Program-made: the position numbers and the translations under genes
Shown here: one piece after another, positions 1 through 12,200 of the stretch
Position numbering within the stretch: position 1 is the stretch's first letter
Layout of the letters: the number at the start of each line of letters is the position of its first letter
DNA from: Mesaphorura yosii
Lineage: Eukaryota; Arthropoda; Collembola; Poduromorpha; Tullbergiidae
Direction: 5' to 3'
NCBI GenBank assembly: GCA_009869945.1
Contig: WIXG01000108.1
Location: 153,756 to 217,755, forward strand
Length of the DNA stretch: 64,000 nucleotides
Notes under the pieces: generated by a model
Databases searched by the model: none
What the model saw: only the letters and a program-made list of their open reading frames with translations
Told to the model about the DNA's origin: nothing

Positions 1-1354
1 CAGGAACAATGGCCTGTTCATGATCCGATCCGAATATTAATATTACCCGCTCTCTCACAGCCGGCACGCACATGCACGGAACAGTATGAGTACAGTAATT
101 TCATGACCATTTTCATTGCATCATTGCATGTCATCTGAATAATTATTAACCGACTCACTCCTCCGCCCTTTTGTCTCTCGTCTTCTGCTGCTTGTGTTCT
201 GTTGCTGGACAATTCCATAATAGACAGTGCAATGTGTAAGCGTAAGCTTATTTCCTTCCTTCCTCACAGCAGCGACAAGAGATCTTTTATCAACAATCAG
301 CATAAACATCAACAGAACACAAAGACAAATACTGAATTTCAATTCGTGTGATTCGAATTCTCGTCCTCCCGCGACTCCTCCACAATTCTTACCCGGACGC
401 CTGAGAGACGAATTCAAACTCCCGCTAGCTATTAAACGGAAATGAAAGTGCACATTTTGTTTTCATAGGGGACACTTGACAATAATGCAGCCTAAATGCA
501 GGTAAAGAAACTTTTGTTTGTGTAATAACGGAGGAGAGTGCATGGGCATTGTTGCTGGAATTGTTGCGGCAGTGTATAATTATTTTAGGTAATTCAAATA
601 AATGATGCGCCGTAAAGTTATGTGTTCCCTGCCCGGCGCGCATGGGAAAGATGCACCGAGTTACCTGCTGCTGCTGGCAAAAGCAACTTGACTCGATTAG
701 TTCGATTCTGGAATTAGAAAATTGGTGCAGCTCGAATTCAATGGAATTCGGAGGAAGGAAATGAGCGCGAGCGCAATCTCCTAAGAAGAATCGCATCACA
801 TCGCTTTTGTGATGCTAATAACTTCCGACTCCAATTTAGCACCGACACAACGAACGGAATTACGCATAAACACGTGCACTGTGGCGTGTTCTTTGAGCAA
901 AAGAATTGACTTTGAATGAAAACATTAGTCCCGCACTTCCGAATTTGATCAAGAATTCAGTCCCTAATTTATAATTTACTGGTCGCCTGAAATTCGATGG
1001 TTAACTGAATTATTGCAAGGCACGGCGTGGCACGGCGTGGCACGTTCGCCTCGTGGATGTGCTATGCATGGACGCCACAGCCGGCCGGCTGTCCGCCAAA
1101 AGTCAACAAATGATTCGAGTCAGTGAGCCTGCATAATGCAAATGCCGCTGCAATTCCGCTCGCTCGCACGCAGTCACGCTTGGCGTGGACATTCAGCTTG
1201 CGGTAGGACAATAATTTTAGTCAGAGTCGCATTCCATGGCATGGAAAAGGCAAATTCCTTGTAATTACTGGAAGTAATTGTCATAGTGCTGTTTCAAATT
1301 AATAATTAACCGACGGAGACTAACTTCCTCGATGTACTAATGAATGAATGACTC
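1..1354. other. Intergenic sequence downstream of the ASH gene
   Basis: No gene is supported here. Open frames are short, overlap on both strands and show no family motif. Positions 1021-1044 hold two and a half copies of a 10-bp unit (CACGGCGTGG). The 3' end of the minus-strand Achaete-Scute transcript probably reaches into the right edge of this stretch. Confidence 0.5.
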
Positions 1355-1360
1355 TTTATT
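1355..1360 (-). promoter_or_regulatory. Candidate poly(A) signal of the ASH gene
   Basis: TTTATT on the plus strand reads AATAAA on the minus strand, about 290 nt beyond the stop codon of the Achaete-Scute homologue. It is the first canonical hexamer I noticed in that direction; cleavage site not verified. Confidence 0.4.
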
Positions 1361-1651
1361 TCAATGTAAAAGGCAAGGCAAGGTTGTTAAGTACAAACGT
1401 CGGTGTTTTATATGAATAAAATCCAAAGGCAGCTGACATTCCAGCATTTAATTTGTATTTACAGTTAAGCGAAAGCCTAAAGACTAAAGCTTGAGAATTT
1501 AATTGAGACTAGGACAAAGTTACATCAGTTCTCATAAGCAGACTAAACTACTAAACAGTACAACAATTGACTAAAAATGCTGCTGAATTTGTAAAATCTC
1601 CCAGATCACTTGCAAAAACTTGCCTGCTGAATTTTACCTGCTTTGGCCACT

Positions 1652-4600
1652 TTAATTAGCCGAGTTAGTATTCATGCTACCGTCAGCTTTATTGACGCCG
1701 GAAACGTCGCCCACGTTAATATAAGAGGAGGACCGACGCTGTGCTGGAAAATTCTCACCACCTTCGTGCCGTGGAAGTCCCACAATGTACTCTTCGTTCT
1801 CCTTGCCAACTTCATTCGCGTCGTCGTCGCCGTACATTCGAATTCTGTCCAGGAAGCTCGACGGAGGCAGGACGAGAACGAGACCGTTAGCTTGTTTGTT
1901 TTCTGACTCGACAATATTGCCATTGTTGTTGCTGAAGTGGATCGTGCTTCCCGAATGAGTTGACTTATTTTTAAAGAGCAGATGATGGCTGTGACTAGAA
2001 ACACAAACGCTCTCAGGCTCAATGGAGCAATGCTTCACAGCAGCGTCATTGTTCAAATTGCAAATTGAATCGAGCCGCCGGTGCTGTTGCTGGCCAACCT
2101 GAAAGCTGCCCGGAGAAAGAATGGACGACAGCTCGGAACAATGCAAGCCGCTTTCATCGCTTCCGCTGCTCGTCCCGCAGGTAGTCAGACCGCTTTCGTC
2201 CCCATCAGAATTCAGCTCTGACTTGACGTCCGCAAACTGAGAAGACGGCTCTGGAGACGGAATGTCCAGAACCCGTGAGAGGCTTCGAATGTAGTCGAGC
2301 GCACAGCGAAGCGTGTCGACCTTTGACATCTTCTTCAGGCGAAATTGCCCCGGAATGTGCTGGCGCAGAGTCTGGAAGCCCTGGTTGACCTGTTTGGGAA
2401 AATTGAACATTAAGCACGGTGTCAGATTGCAATTGCACACCTTAGAACAGATCTTCGATATCTCGTTTGCCTGTCTAAGCCATCTGCCCCTTTCATTGTT
2501 GGACTTGGCCTGGACGGATTTCATTGCATTAATGCCAGCCGCGCGCTTTTATTAAGCAGCAGGCTGCACTTTTGGTCCAAAGGGCTAGTGACGGTGACAA
2601 CAATTGAATTGAGACGGAATGAAAAGGTGGGAAGTCGTAATTATTAAGAGTCATAAAAACGCCGACGACATGATTGAAACCTTAATCAGGGACGCTTTGA
2701 GGCGTGCGCACCGGCTGAGAGCAATAGCTCATTCATTGCCCAGTCCTGAGAGACATTGTCGTCAACGACAGGCAGGCGTCTCAATTGTAATTCTACCTGT
2801 GCTGTTCTCTTTCTGTCCGTGCCCGTGTTTGTATTTGTATTATTTTCCCTAAGAGAAAAGCGTCAGCGTTAAAGTTGGGCAGAGCAGCGGCTCAAGAGGC
2901 CAGAAGGGGCAGTTTGCGTACACAAACGCGTAAAACAAGGAAAAACACAGGCGAGACCTTGTCCCACCGTACAAAAGGGAAAACATTGGCGACGAAGCCA
3001 AGCCAGTGAATGGACAAATGAATTTCACGTCACTCTCAAAGGGGACGAGGAACACGAGAACAAGATTTACTCGGAGCAATGAGAATGGACTTTAAAAAAT
3101 GAGAACAAAACAACAAACTGGAGTCTCGGTCTCATTTTCATTGATTGCGAACACGAACACGAGCTTCTTTTATTTTCTTTCTATTCTTTCATTTATTTCC
3201 TTAATTCACATTAAGAGAGCATTTAAGAGAGCAGCAGCACCCGGCTTCCATTTCTCCATTGTTTCATTGTTGCGCCTTGTTGGATTGAATTGCAATTGCA
3301 AGTGGAACAATACGAAAACTTGATACATTGTTGCTGCTGCTGTTTGGACGAGTCATCCAAACCTTTTCAATCTCGGCCCCGCACTTGGCTGGCTTGGCTA
3401 CTTTCGTCTTTCAACTGCAATTAAAGTGGCTTTAGCTTTTAAATGAAGGAAAAATTCACAATTCAGATGAAGCCACTTGTTTGTAAGCATACAAAATCAC
3501 TCAGCGTGCCAATTGGAAGTGACAGCCGCGATTGTGAACGATTTCGGAGTACGTAAGTTGATTTGAATTTCCAATTTTGGCGTTGGTTCCAGTAAAGCGT
3601 TGGAGTTTGGACGTCCTAAAATTCCCTTTTAATGAAGAAAACTAACCTCCTTTTAAATGGAAGCATTTGAATTGCTTTGATAAATGAATGGCCTGGCCAT
3701 TACACTGCGTAAAATGAAATGAATACCTTCGTCCCGTCTCAAGTGTGCGTACGACTTCTATTTCCATTACTGCAGGGTTTGTGTTTCTAGTTTCGGAGAC
3801 CCAACATTCTTAGTGTTTGCGACTAGTAAGGCTCGCATTTTACGAGCAAACGAGAACCGAGACCCAGTCAGTCTACAATACTTGAGAGCGATAGCACGAA
3901 AGAATGAGAAGAATAATGACGAAAAGGTTAAAAGACTTTTGAGTTGGTGACCACTTGAGAATAAAATGGGAAAAGCCAATCTCTTCACGAAAATGCAACG
4001 CAATGCAATACAAAACAAAATACAAAACGCAGACGCAACAATGAACGCAGGACCCGGCCCTTTACGCGTGCTGTAAGCACCATAAATACGCACAAGCTCG
4101 CGACTGCATTTCTTCAAGAATGAATTCTTTGAACCTGAATCATGAATACGCGTACGTGAGCTTTCTCCTCCTTTTTTGCTTGCTCGTAAAATTAAGAACT
4201 CACCATCTTCACACGATTTCGTTCGCGGGCATTCCTTTTGGCCATCGTGTGAACGCCGCGTCTGTGTCCGCCACTTGTTGCTGTTGCTGCTGCTGGTGAA
4301 GGCTGTCCTTGTCCAGAAGGCAGCATGGACAGCTTAAGAAGCTTGGCCAGACCGATTCCACACGGCGGAGTAATCGAAGGCAGTGGATTCATGTCTGGAG
4401 GGATCACGTTGGTGTTGGCGCTGGCGTTAGCTCCACTGCTGACGAATTCTTTCGAAATTTGTTCGCCTTCGTCAACCTCAATTTTGACGCCACCGACGAC
4501 GTGGTTGAAGCTTGTGTTGAGCCTCTTTGGCTGAAGGACGTTCGGATGCAGCATCAACGGTGACGGTGACGCTTTGGAAGCCGACATCCTCTCAACGGCA

Positions 4601-4756
4601 ACTTCAACAGCTTCACGGCACTGAAAATTTCTTAATTAATTGTCACTGAACGTTTAATTTTCTATGTAAATGCAAGAAAAGCGGCAGTCGTCGTGTTTTC
4701 TCTGCGCACTGAACCTTTGGAATGGCGGAGGGCTGCAGCTGAACCAGTTCGGGCAT
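1652..4756 (-). CDS. Achaete-Scute family bHLH transcription factor (three proposed exons)
   Basis: This is a proneural bHLH activator that would act in the nucleus as a heterodimer with a Daughterless/E-protein on E-boxes to select neural precursors. Proposed exons are 4715-4756, 4204-4620 and 1652-2389, giving about 398 aa. Exon 2 ends in the basic region (KRNARERNRVKM, about residues 142-153). Exon 3 opens with VNQGFQTLRQHIPG, then a short loop and MSKVDTLRCALDYIRSL, the Achaete-Scute helix signature. Splice sites are AAGATG|GTGAGT and CAAACAG|GTC, phase 0. The C-terminal half is Ser/Asn-rich. The 14-aa first exon (MPELVQLQPSAIPK) rests only on an ATG, a GTTCAG donor and an acceptor at 4621; the alternative start is ATG at 4587. 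Family assignment is firm. The intron splitting the bHLH is unusual, since fly AS-C and vertebrate ASCL genes are usually uninterrupted there. I did not see a clear C-terminal family motif. Confidence 0.85.
2390..4203 (-). other. 1.8 kb intron inside the ASH bHLH coding region
   Basis: The GT-AG intron runs between the GTGAGT donor (minus, at 4203) and the CAAACAG acceptor (at 2390). The phase is 0 and the protein reads KM|VNQGF across it. No embedded gene or repeat is evident. An acceptor-linked 116-aa minus frame near 3767-4117 has no recognisable motif. Confidence 0.7.
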
Positions 4757-7700
4757 TGTTGTGGCGGCATTTCCCGCATTTTTCGGTTCTGTCAGCATGC
4801 CACGGCCAGGCAATCATTTTTATAATAACAATAATGAAATACAGAAATCATACATCACAGACAACACAGTAAACACGGCACAGGACGGGGAACAAAGTAG
4901 CGGAGGACATGAAATAATTGTCCATATGTCTGATTTCCGAAAAGGTTTCCTGATTCCATGGCATGACACGGCGAGTGAGTGAACATATGGTCGCTTAGGT
5001 TTTTTCTCTCTGCTCTCCGCTCGCATGTGTGCAACAACGCAACAGTGCTCCGCCGTGTACAGGAACTCCGACGCTCATTGCTATGCACTCCGCGTCCCGG
5101 CCCGACCCGACAATGCCCGGTCGGGAGTGATACAATGAATTAATACTCGTATTTTTATGCCCGGTGCAGGGAATTATTCATGTACGTTACAGCACGCACG
5201 GCCAGATTTTTACCTTCCCTGATTTTAATTCTGGAACGAGGGGCAACAACATAACGCCAGCAACGCATCGGGTTTTTACCCGCTTCAGTCTGCTGCCTGT
5301 TAATGCTGGAGGTTTTGCTCGGTCGCTTGGTTCGTGTTTAAATTTCACATTCCGGTACCGTGCCGTGAACGAAGATCGCATCGTAGGCACAGAGTTTCGC
5401 TCCCTTCACCAGCACCAAGTTTTGAGTAGCTTAAACCTTTGCCTGTCGCAGTATTCGTCTCGCATGCGCGTGTTTGAAACTGGAAGGACTTTGGAATAGC
5501 AGTGCTGCGGCTAATCATAATCCCGAACGTGCTATTTTGCCCGTGCATGCTTTGGGTTGCTTTGCTTACTGCTTCATTGCCAATTTTAAAATTGAATTCG
5601 AAATCGAAATCCCTTTTTACTCGCTTCTGAATAGGAACAATTGGCTGACATTCCTTCCACTAACCAAACGACCACTATACAGCATTCGAGAGTGGACGAC
5701 GAAATGGCAAAATATTGCATAGCCTTCCACAACAAGTCGCTCGAATGAACCAGCTCTGATTACGTTACTAATGTGGGACGATGGAAGGGACGAAGCGTCG
5801 ACGACTCGTTGTGAAAATCACGAAATTGTTCCGTCATTCAAAATCGAGCCCAATTATGCCTATTCTGCGCTGCACATAAGAGAATCCAGCGGTGTTAATG
5901 ATGCTGTTAAAACGTGTGCGAGTCAGTAAGCAAGTGTGAGTCTTGTAACAGCGTGCTGCAATAAAGCACGTTAACATTTATTTGTGGCTCGTGAGTGCGT
6001 GCGTGGCAAGTAAGCCAAGGGACCCCTGGACTCCCGACTTATTCGAGAGGAAAGAAATATCCCGGAAAATAAGTTCCAAATTCGAACCATTTCTTTCGAT
6101 TTCGATTTGGGGATGATCAGTTTGCAAGGTTAAGCCTGAATAGGCAGCGAAATTTTATGTGATATTTATGGAAATGAGTCCATAATTCACGTCCTGAGCT
6201 TTTTAATGTGGAGCATGTTTCAATGGTTGAACTTCAATTAAGCATGACCAAGAGATGAAGAATCCTTTAACCTCACCTTCATAAATTACGGCTCCATAAA
6301 TACGGTCTAGCCCGTGCCACCGAATTTTGGTAGCTCCGAGTTCCCGCTTTAAAATTGAACCGGAAACTCGTCTGAAAACTCACGCACATTCAGATTTCAG
6401 TTTTTTGTCTGTTTCTGGATTGGATTCTTCATCAAAATGATTGTCCGTGTTGCCGTGTTGCTATTTATACACTTTCCTGCATCATTTCTCGATCCTCTCC
6501 CGCATTTCCATTCCTTTTCATCGTTTTTGTGCGTGCGACCATTCGCGTGACCGTCGGCTGGGGTCGTCGCGTACGTCATTTGTTCCCAGCCTGCTTTTTT
6601 ACCTTTCCAACTCGGCTATGCTCCCTGACTGCCATGCCGTGCCAATAAAGGCTGGCTGGCTCCCTTCAAAGTCCTTTCTTTTTTGTCTTTTTGTACGAAA
6701 TAAAATAGAAAAGCTTCCTGAGCTTTGCTGCGTCAATAGAAATTATTGTAATAACCGAATGCAATGCAATTCAATTCAATGCGAGTCGCAGTCGCAAGTG
6801 TGTGACGCGGAGAATGGAATGGGTACGGGTACGACTCTCCGTCGTTTAATCATGGAAGGCATTCAGCCTGGCTGGTATGGCGCAAGTTTTCTCTTCTTAC
6901 GTGTAAGAATTCACGAATTCATTCTCAAAATCGACGCAACAAGTTGCGGGCACCAGTCACCGGCATTTGCGTCTGTATTTTCAATTTTTTCAAACTCAAC
7001 GTATAAGGCAGTTAAAGTGCGAAAAATGGCATTTTACTATTTTCAGGTGTCGTGAAAGGCTCGCATACGCCGCAGGTCTCGCATATTAATTGCAAGCAAG
7101 GCTCAGGCAAGCAAGGGGCCGCTGATTCTTAATTTCGAACCAATTCTTATCCTTTCCGCAAAAAAAATGGGATGAAATTAATTTTTGCTTCAATGCGTGG
7201 CGTAACGAGTAGAATGTGCATCTAATATTAATGCATTACTTGCTGAATTTTACAATACACAGAACGCAATAAGGGAATTGTTGTGCATGGAAATGCTGCA
7301 CGCACGCACTGTTCACATTGACAAACGAAAAGGTTCATTCCTGAACCCAGCGCATAAAATATTAACAATAAAATTAAGAACGACCCTCCTTCGTGTACAT
7401 TTTCTCATTTTCATGTGTTTCTACCCTTCGCCTGTCTGTCTGCGTTCTCCCCTCTTTCGGTCAGTAGAGTGCAGTGCTGCGATTCGTCTGCTGGATTTCA
7501 GGCATGGAAACACGAAACGCGAAACAGTGTTCCGACGATTCCAACGTGATTTTGCAGTCGAGTACGCTCGAAATCGAAACAAAGGAACACTGAAATCTGA
7601 AAGAAGAAATCTCGAAATGTCAAAGTAGTGTTTTTCGCTCTCGCTTGTGACAGCACAAAAAGGCACGCGAAGGGAGGAAGACGCGAAACAACGCGAGCGA

Positions 7701-10700
7701 ACGCGACTGCTCTGAATGATGCTACGACTGCAATGTGATGTAATATTCCATATTCCATTCCAAGGGCCCTTCGTTTCAAATTGCATTGGATTGCATCGCA
7801 TTGTATCTAGGCTGACGTTTACGCTGCTGACGGGGTGCGTGCAAAAGCAGCAAAGCAAGAACCCGTGCCCTTTTATCATATTCAATTTCAAAACTAAAGC
7901 TCTTGTATTTCGATGCCGTAAGTGCCTTTAACTTAGAGATAACAAAACTGAAAACTGGGAGCTTAAAACAGAGCAAAGCTGAGGCTTGGCTTGACTTGGC
8001 TTGCGTCCGTGTTGCATTCTTACATAATTCACCGTCTTGTTTGGATTTGGAGCAAAGCATAGGCATAAAGCAAAATCCACACTACGCCAGGCCACGAACT
8101 GGAGACTGTTTGTGTGCACTTCGCATTAGCACCGACTGAGCCTGCGCTGCGCCTGCCTTATTTGCTTACTGCTTTCATTCCTCCACACGCTGTTGCTATT
8201 TACTATTTACATGGACACGGACACTAACAATGCTGCTGCTGCCTGGAGAAAAGGATCAGGGAGAGCACAGCGAATGCGAATGTATAGAAAAGAAAGGAGA
8301 TTTGAAACAAAATATAAAATGTAAATAACAAATAAAATATTAAGATACTAGAATGCAGGCAGGCAAGATCTTGCATGGAATTTTAAAAAAGACGCATACG
8401 CTTTCAAGGGAGCACGAAGATTGAAGCATGACCCCCTCAACAGAGTTGCGATTCGATTCCAGTCGCATACGCGTACGCGTTCACAATACAATGGTCGAAT
8501 AAAACCTTCAATGCGCTGTAGTAATTTATTAAGGGCCGGCCGAATTTGTAAGGGCTCAGACTCACTCAGAGTTTGCACAAAAGACCATACAACAATTCAT
8601 TGCTTGCATAAAAATTACTACGAACAAACACCGAATGAAATTGCTTTGCATATTCTTTGCTTTGCTGCCATTAACAAGCGACTCACGTGCCTGGATTACG
8701 ACATACGTCTGATTTTTACGGCCCGTTCTTTTTACGGATGAAATTTACAAGCAAGTAAGAAGCAAAGCAACAGAAAACAGCAACGGCGTTTATGACACAC
8801 GGTTCACTTGTTGCAGGTTGCGCGGAAACAATTGCGAGAGGAAATGAAATGAGCCAGGAGCAAATTGTTTTTGCCAGCTGCGTCCAAGCAACAGTGCCAA
8901 GTGGCAGTTGTTGCTCTGCAAATGCAAAGAAGTACAACCTGCGCGGCCTGTGCCACGCCACGCGACAGTTTAATCAACTCTTTCTTGTCGGGTTACGGGT
9001 CATTTCGTATTTTACCACCTTCACCTGTATTTTCTTCTTACGGTACGCCGAATGGTGACGGTGACGATGACATGTGGCCAAGGCTCAAGGACGCTCGACC
9101 CACTTTTATCGACAACTTGCAAAACGCAAAGTGCAAATTGAGACGACGGTGTTCTCAGCACTCAGAATTTCAAGAATTGTCTCAACGCAAACACAAAACT
9201 GTCACCCACTCGCTTACAAGCTTAGCATGGTCATGGACAGACTCTTTACGTCATTCCGAACGAATACATTGTGACAATTACCAAACAAACATAAAAATGC
9301 AAATACAAATCTGTATTGAATCTTTATGAAAAGTTTTAGTGCCTTTCGTTTGACACAAAAAGCAAACTTGACGGGATTTACGGCCGGGCCAGAGAAAAGG
9401 AGTTGATGCAATGTTTGTTTGCATTCTTCTTGTGGAGACCGGAGCGAATTGAGCAGATTTTTAATCAATGCACGTTATGAACCGGCAAAACGGGGCAATG
9501 CAATCATAACTGCGTTGCAATGGCAATAGCGGCGTACAGATATCTTTCCGGTTCCAGAAGCATTGCAATCGCAATACCGTTGAATGAAAAAAGGGTGACG
9601 ATGTCACGTCAAAGTCATAAACAACCGATTTCTTCACGCGAGTTTACACGCTGCGCTGCAAGAGTTGTTCTTGCTTTATGCGATATAAAATATGAGTCAG
9701 AAATAATTGCCTGAGTTTTTGCAGAATTATTTTCTCACGTTGAAGAGCGAGAATGAATGAAATCGTCAATCGTGAATCAGTGGAAAATCGCGTGCGCACA
9801 CGCTCGTGCTGTACTTCTTAATTCATTCATTGCTAAGATGAAATGCAGAATTTGAAGTCGGACTTTGACTTGCGCAATTCAGGCATGAGCATAACGCATA
9901 AGCAAATTATTAATTACAATTAGAAAGGAAATGCCGATTCCATTTGCCTGTTGGACGTGGAAGCTGGATTTGGATGTTTTTTCCTGCTTTTTAGGTGCCA
10001 GACGGTAGCTCAACCTGCAAGACAATTCAAGAGTGGATGTGAATTTGCAGAGTCGCATCAATTCCAGGCGTACATGATTGTGTATTGTTGTGGATGCATT
10101 CACGTCAGGTTTCCTGCAGCAATAAAGAAAAGTGAAGATGCTTATTTAATTCATGCTTGGATAAAGACAGATGTGGATTTTGAAGCGTGCAACAGCAGAC
10201 TTCTACTCTGTTGCCTGCCTGCGCCTGTAGAAAATGACCGGATGTGATGTCACTTTTTGTTCTTCAAGAAAAAGAGGTAAATCTGCTCTTAAGAATTGAG
10301 AAGAGGAAAGAACAAATCTTAGTCTGCAATAACATTAAAATTTTAACCTGATGTTTTGGTGCACTCGCAGCACACGCGTCTGGAAAGAAACAAGTGTGTC
10401 TGCCCTACAACGGCTTGCGGCTTGCTACTTCGATCGATTCGACCACAAATCTTCGAATCAGTGACAGAAATTAGAGTAAACGCTGTACTTGCGCCTGAAA
10501 CAAAGAGACAAATGCTCGCCTATCACCTTGACCTTTCTTGGCTGAAAAAAGTCGACTCCAAAATCATGTACAATTGTTGCTACGATAACGATTGTTATGA
10601 GCGATGAGCGAGTTACCAGTCGCCATGCACCTTGCATTATTGCCATTGCCATTGAAGGTAGTCACTCGTCTTCGTCTTTTGTAATGCTTCAGCTACTTTT

Positions 10701-12200
10701 TCCCACGGAAGTTCCATAATACGAGACAATTCATCACCGCAGTGCAGCCGCTTCAAATTCTTTCTCGCAAGTGTCTTAAGTAGCATGCTTAACGCATGCT
10801 TGGGCTTGGACGATCAAATTTTGATAAGAAGTAGGAGTGGAAACCATAGCCGCACAATGCAGGGTGCAAGCAAACTCGTGCCAATTTACCCGTATGACTC
10901 ATTCGAAAGGAATTTCATCTCACAATTGCACAAACGAAAATTGCGAGTGCGGTTGTGAATGCGAATGCAGTCTGATGGGATTTCAAGATTTGCACCGTGG
11001 CGTGGGAAATTTGCGAAAACTGGACGATTGAGGTACTTGGAAGGTGAAACCTTGATCTCTTGCTTCGCTCCATGAACTTTCTTTCCTGTTTGCACGAAAA
11101 CGAGTTTGCTCGGGCCTGCAAGCAGCATCAGCATGGAAGGATGGGCAAAGTGATTAAAATTTAATGCCATGGTAGATGCACTATGGGAGAAAAATGTCGC
11201 GCACATGCGGGTAATTTCTTTCCGCATTCTTGTGTGCTATAACTAACTGAATCCGTATATGAAGTCGGATTTTTAATTGAAGCCCGGATTTCGCCAAAAA
11301 ACCGAATTCGGTGTTTGACCTTTGACCGCGAATGTCTCGGGCATGGGTCAACGTAGGACGGGACTAGTACAGTTGGATAGTCCTAGGGCTTTCCAAGGAT
11401 ATGCTGCACGCATGGGGTTATCATAGAACCCCGATGGCTTCCGGCTCGAAGGACCACATGTTGGGTTGAGTGTTAGCATGTCGAAGTGCTAATGTCATGA
11501 ATCATTCATTATTCTCTATTCTTTAGTCTTATGCAGTCTGATGAGCCTTCTGTGTATGAATTGATGATATGATGATTACATTCTCATTCTAACCTTCGAG
11601 TGGTAAAGATCTTCTTGCTTACCCAACAAACACACACTGATGATAATGTGCTGAATTTGTGATGAGAGATACCGAAAATGTTCAGATATTTTGGTATCTG
11701 GTTTTTGTGTATGTATTCCGTATTGACCCAGTACATAAATACTGGATGCTTTCTTCTACACATTGATTCAGTTCGCAAACAATGGTGAAATATGTGTCCC
11801 GAAAACATTGAGCTAATTTCGTTGATGAAAAAGTACCGAAAATTGTTGACCATTTGAAACTGTGATGATTCTGTGCTGCTACAGTATGTATTCATGCATA
11901 TGATAAATGGATGTAAAATTTAATTACAGAAACTGCGCTGCTACATGCGACATTCAATTGCAATAAGTGTAACGTGTCTAAACAGTACCGATTCTGTCTG
12001 TATTTTTTCGGCCACGAGCAATTAAAAACTTCAACACGACTCCGTTTTGATTTGTCGCGAATCTCAGTGCAGCAGCTCATTCTTTCATTGGTTCGAACAC
12101 TATTTTACAGTACTCAATCTTCATTTTTATTTGTGTTCGCGTTCACAAGTAATTAATAATTACACGAAAAGAGTGGTAAGCAGTTGAAAGAGTTTTCGGT
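4757..12200. other. Gene-poor region upstream of the ASH gene
   Basis: I find no supported gene in these 7.4 kb. The longest open frames (204 aa at 6441-7055, 156 aa at 7421-7891, 154 aa at 8865-9329) show low-complexity or shadow-like composition and no motif. The sequence is rich in short GCAAT/ATTGC and TTCGCAT-type words, for example 6759-6780. Because it lies upstream of a proneural gene it could hold enhancers, but that is inference from position only. Confidence 0.4.

Noticed and set aside
7421-7891. 156-aa minus frame with a Cys/Arg/Ser-rich composition
   Set aside because: Overlapped by open frames on both strands, no motif, no plausible splice partners; likely chance.
8440-8480. 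TTCGATTCC word resembling a tRNA T loop
   Set aside because: No matching acceptor stem, D arm or anticodon arm can be built around it.
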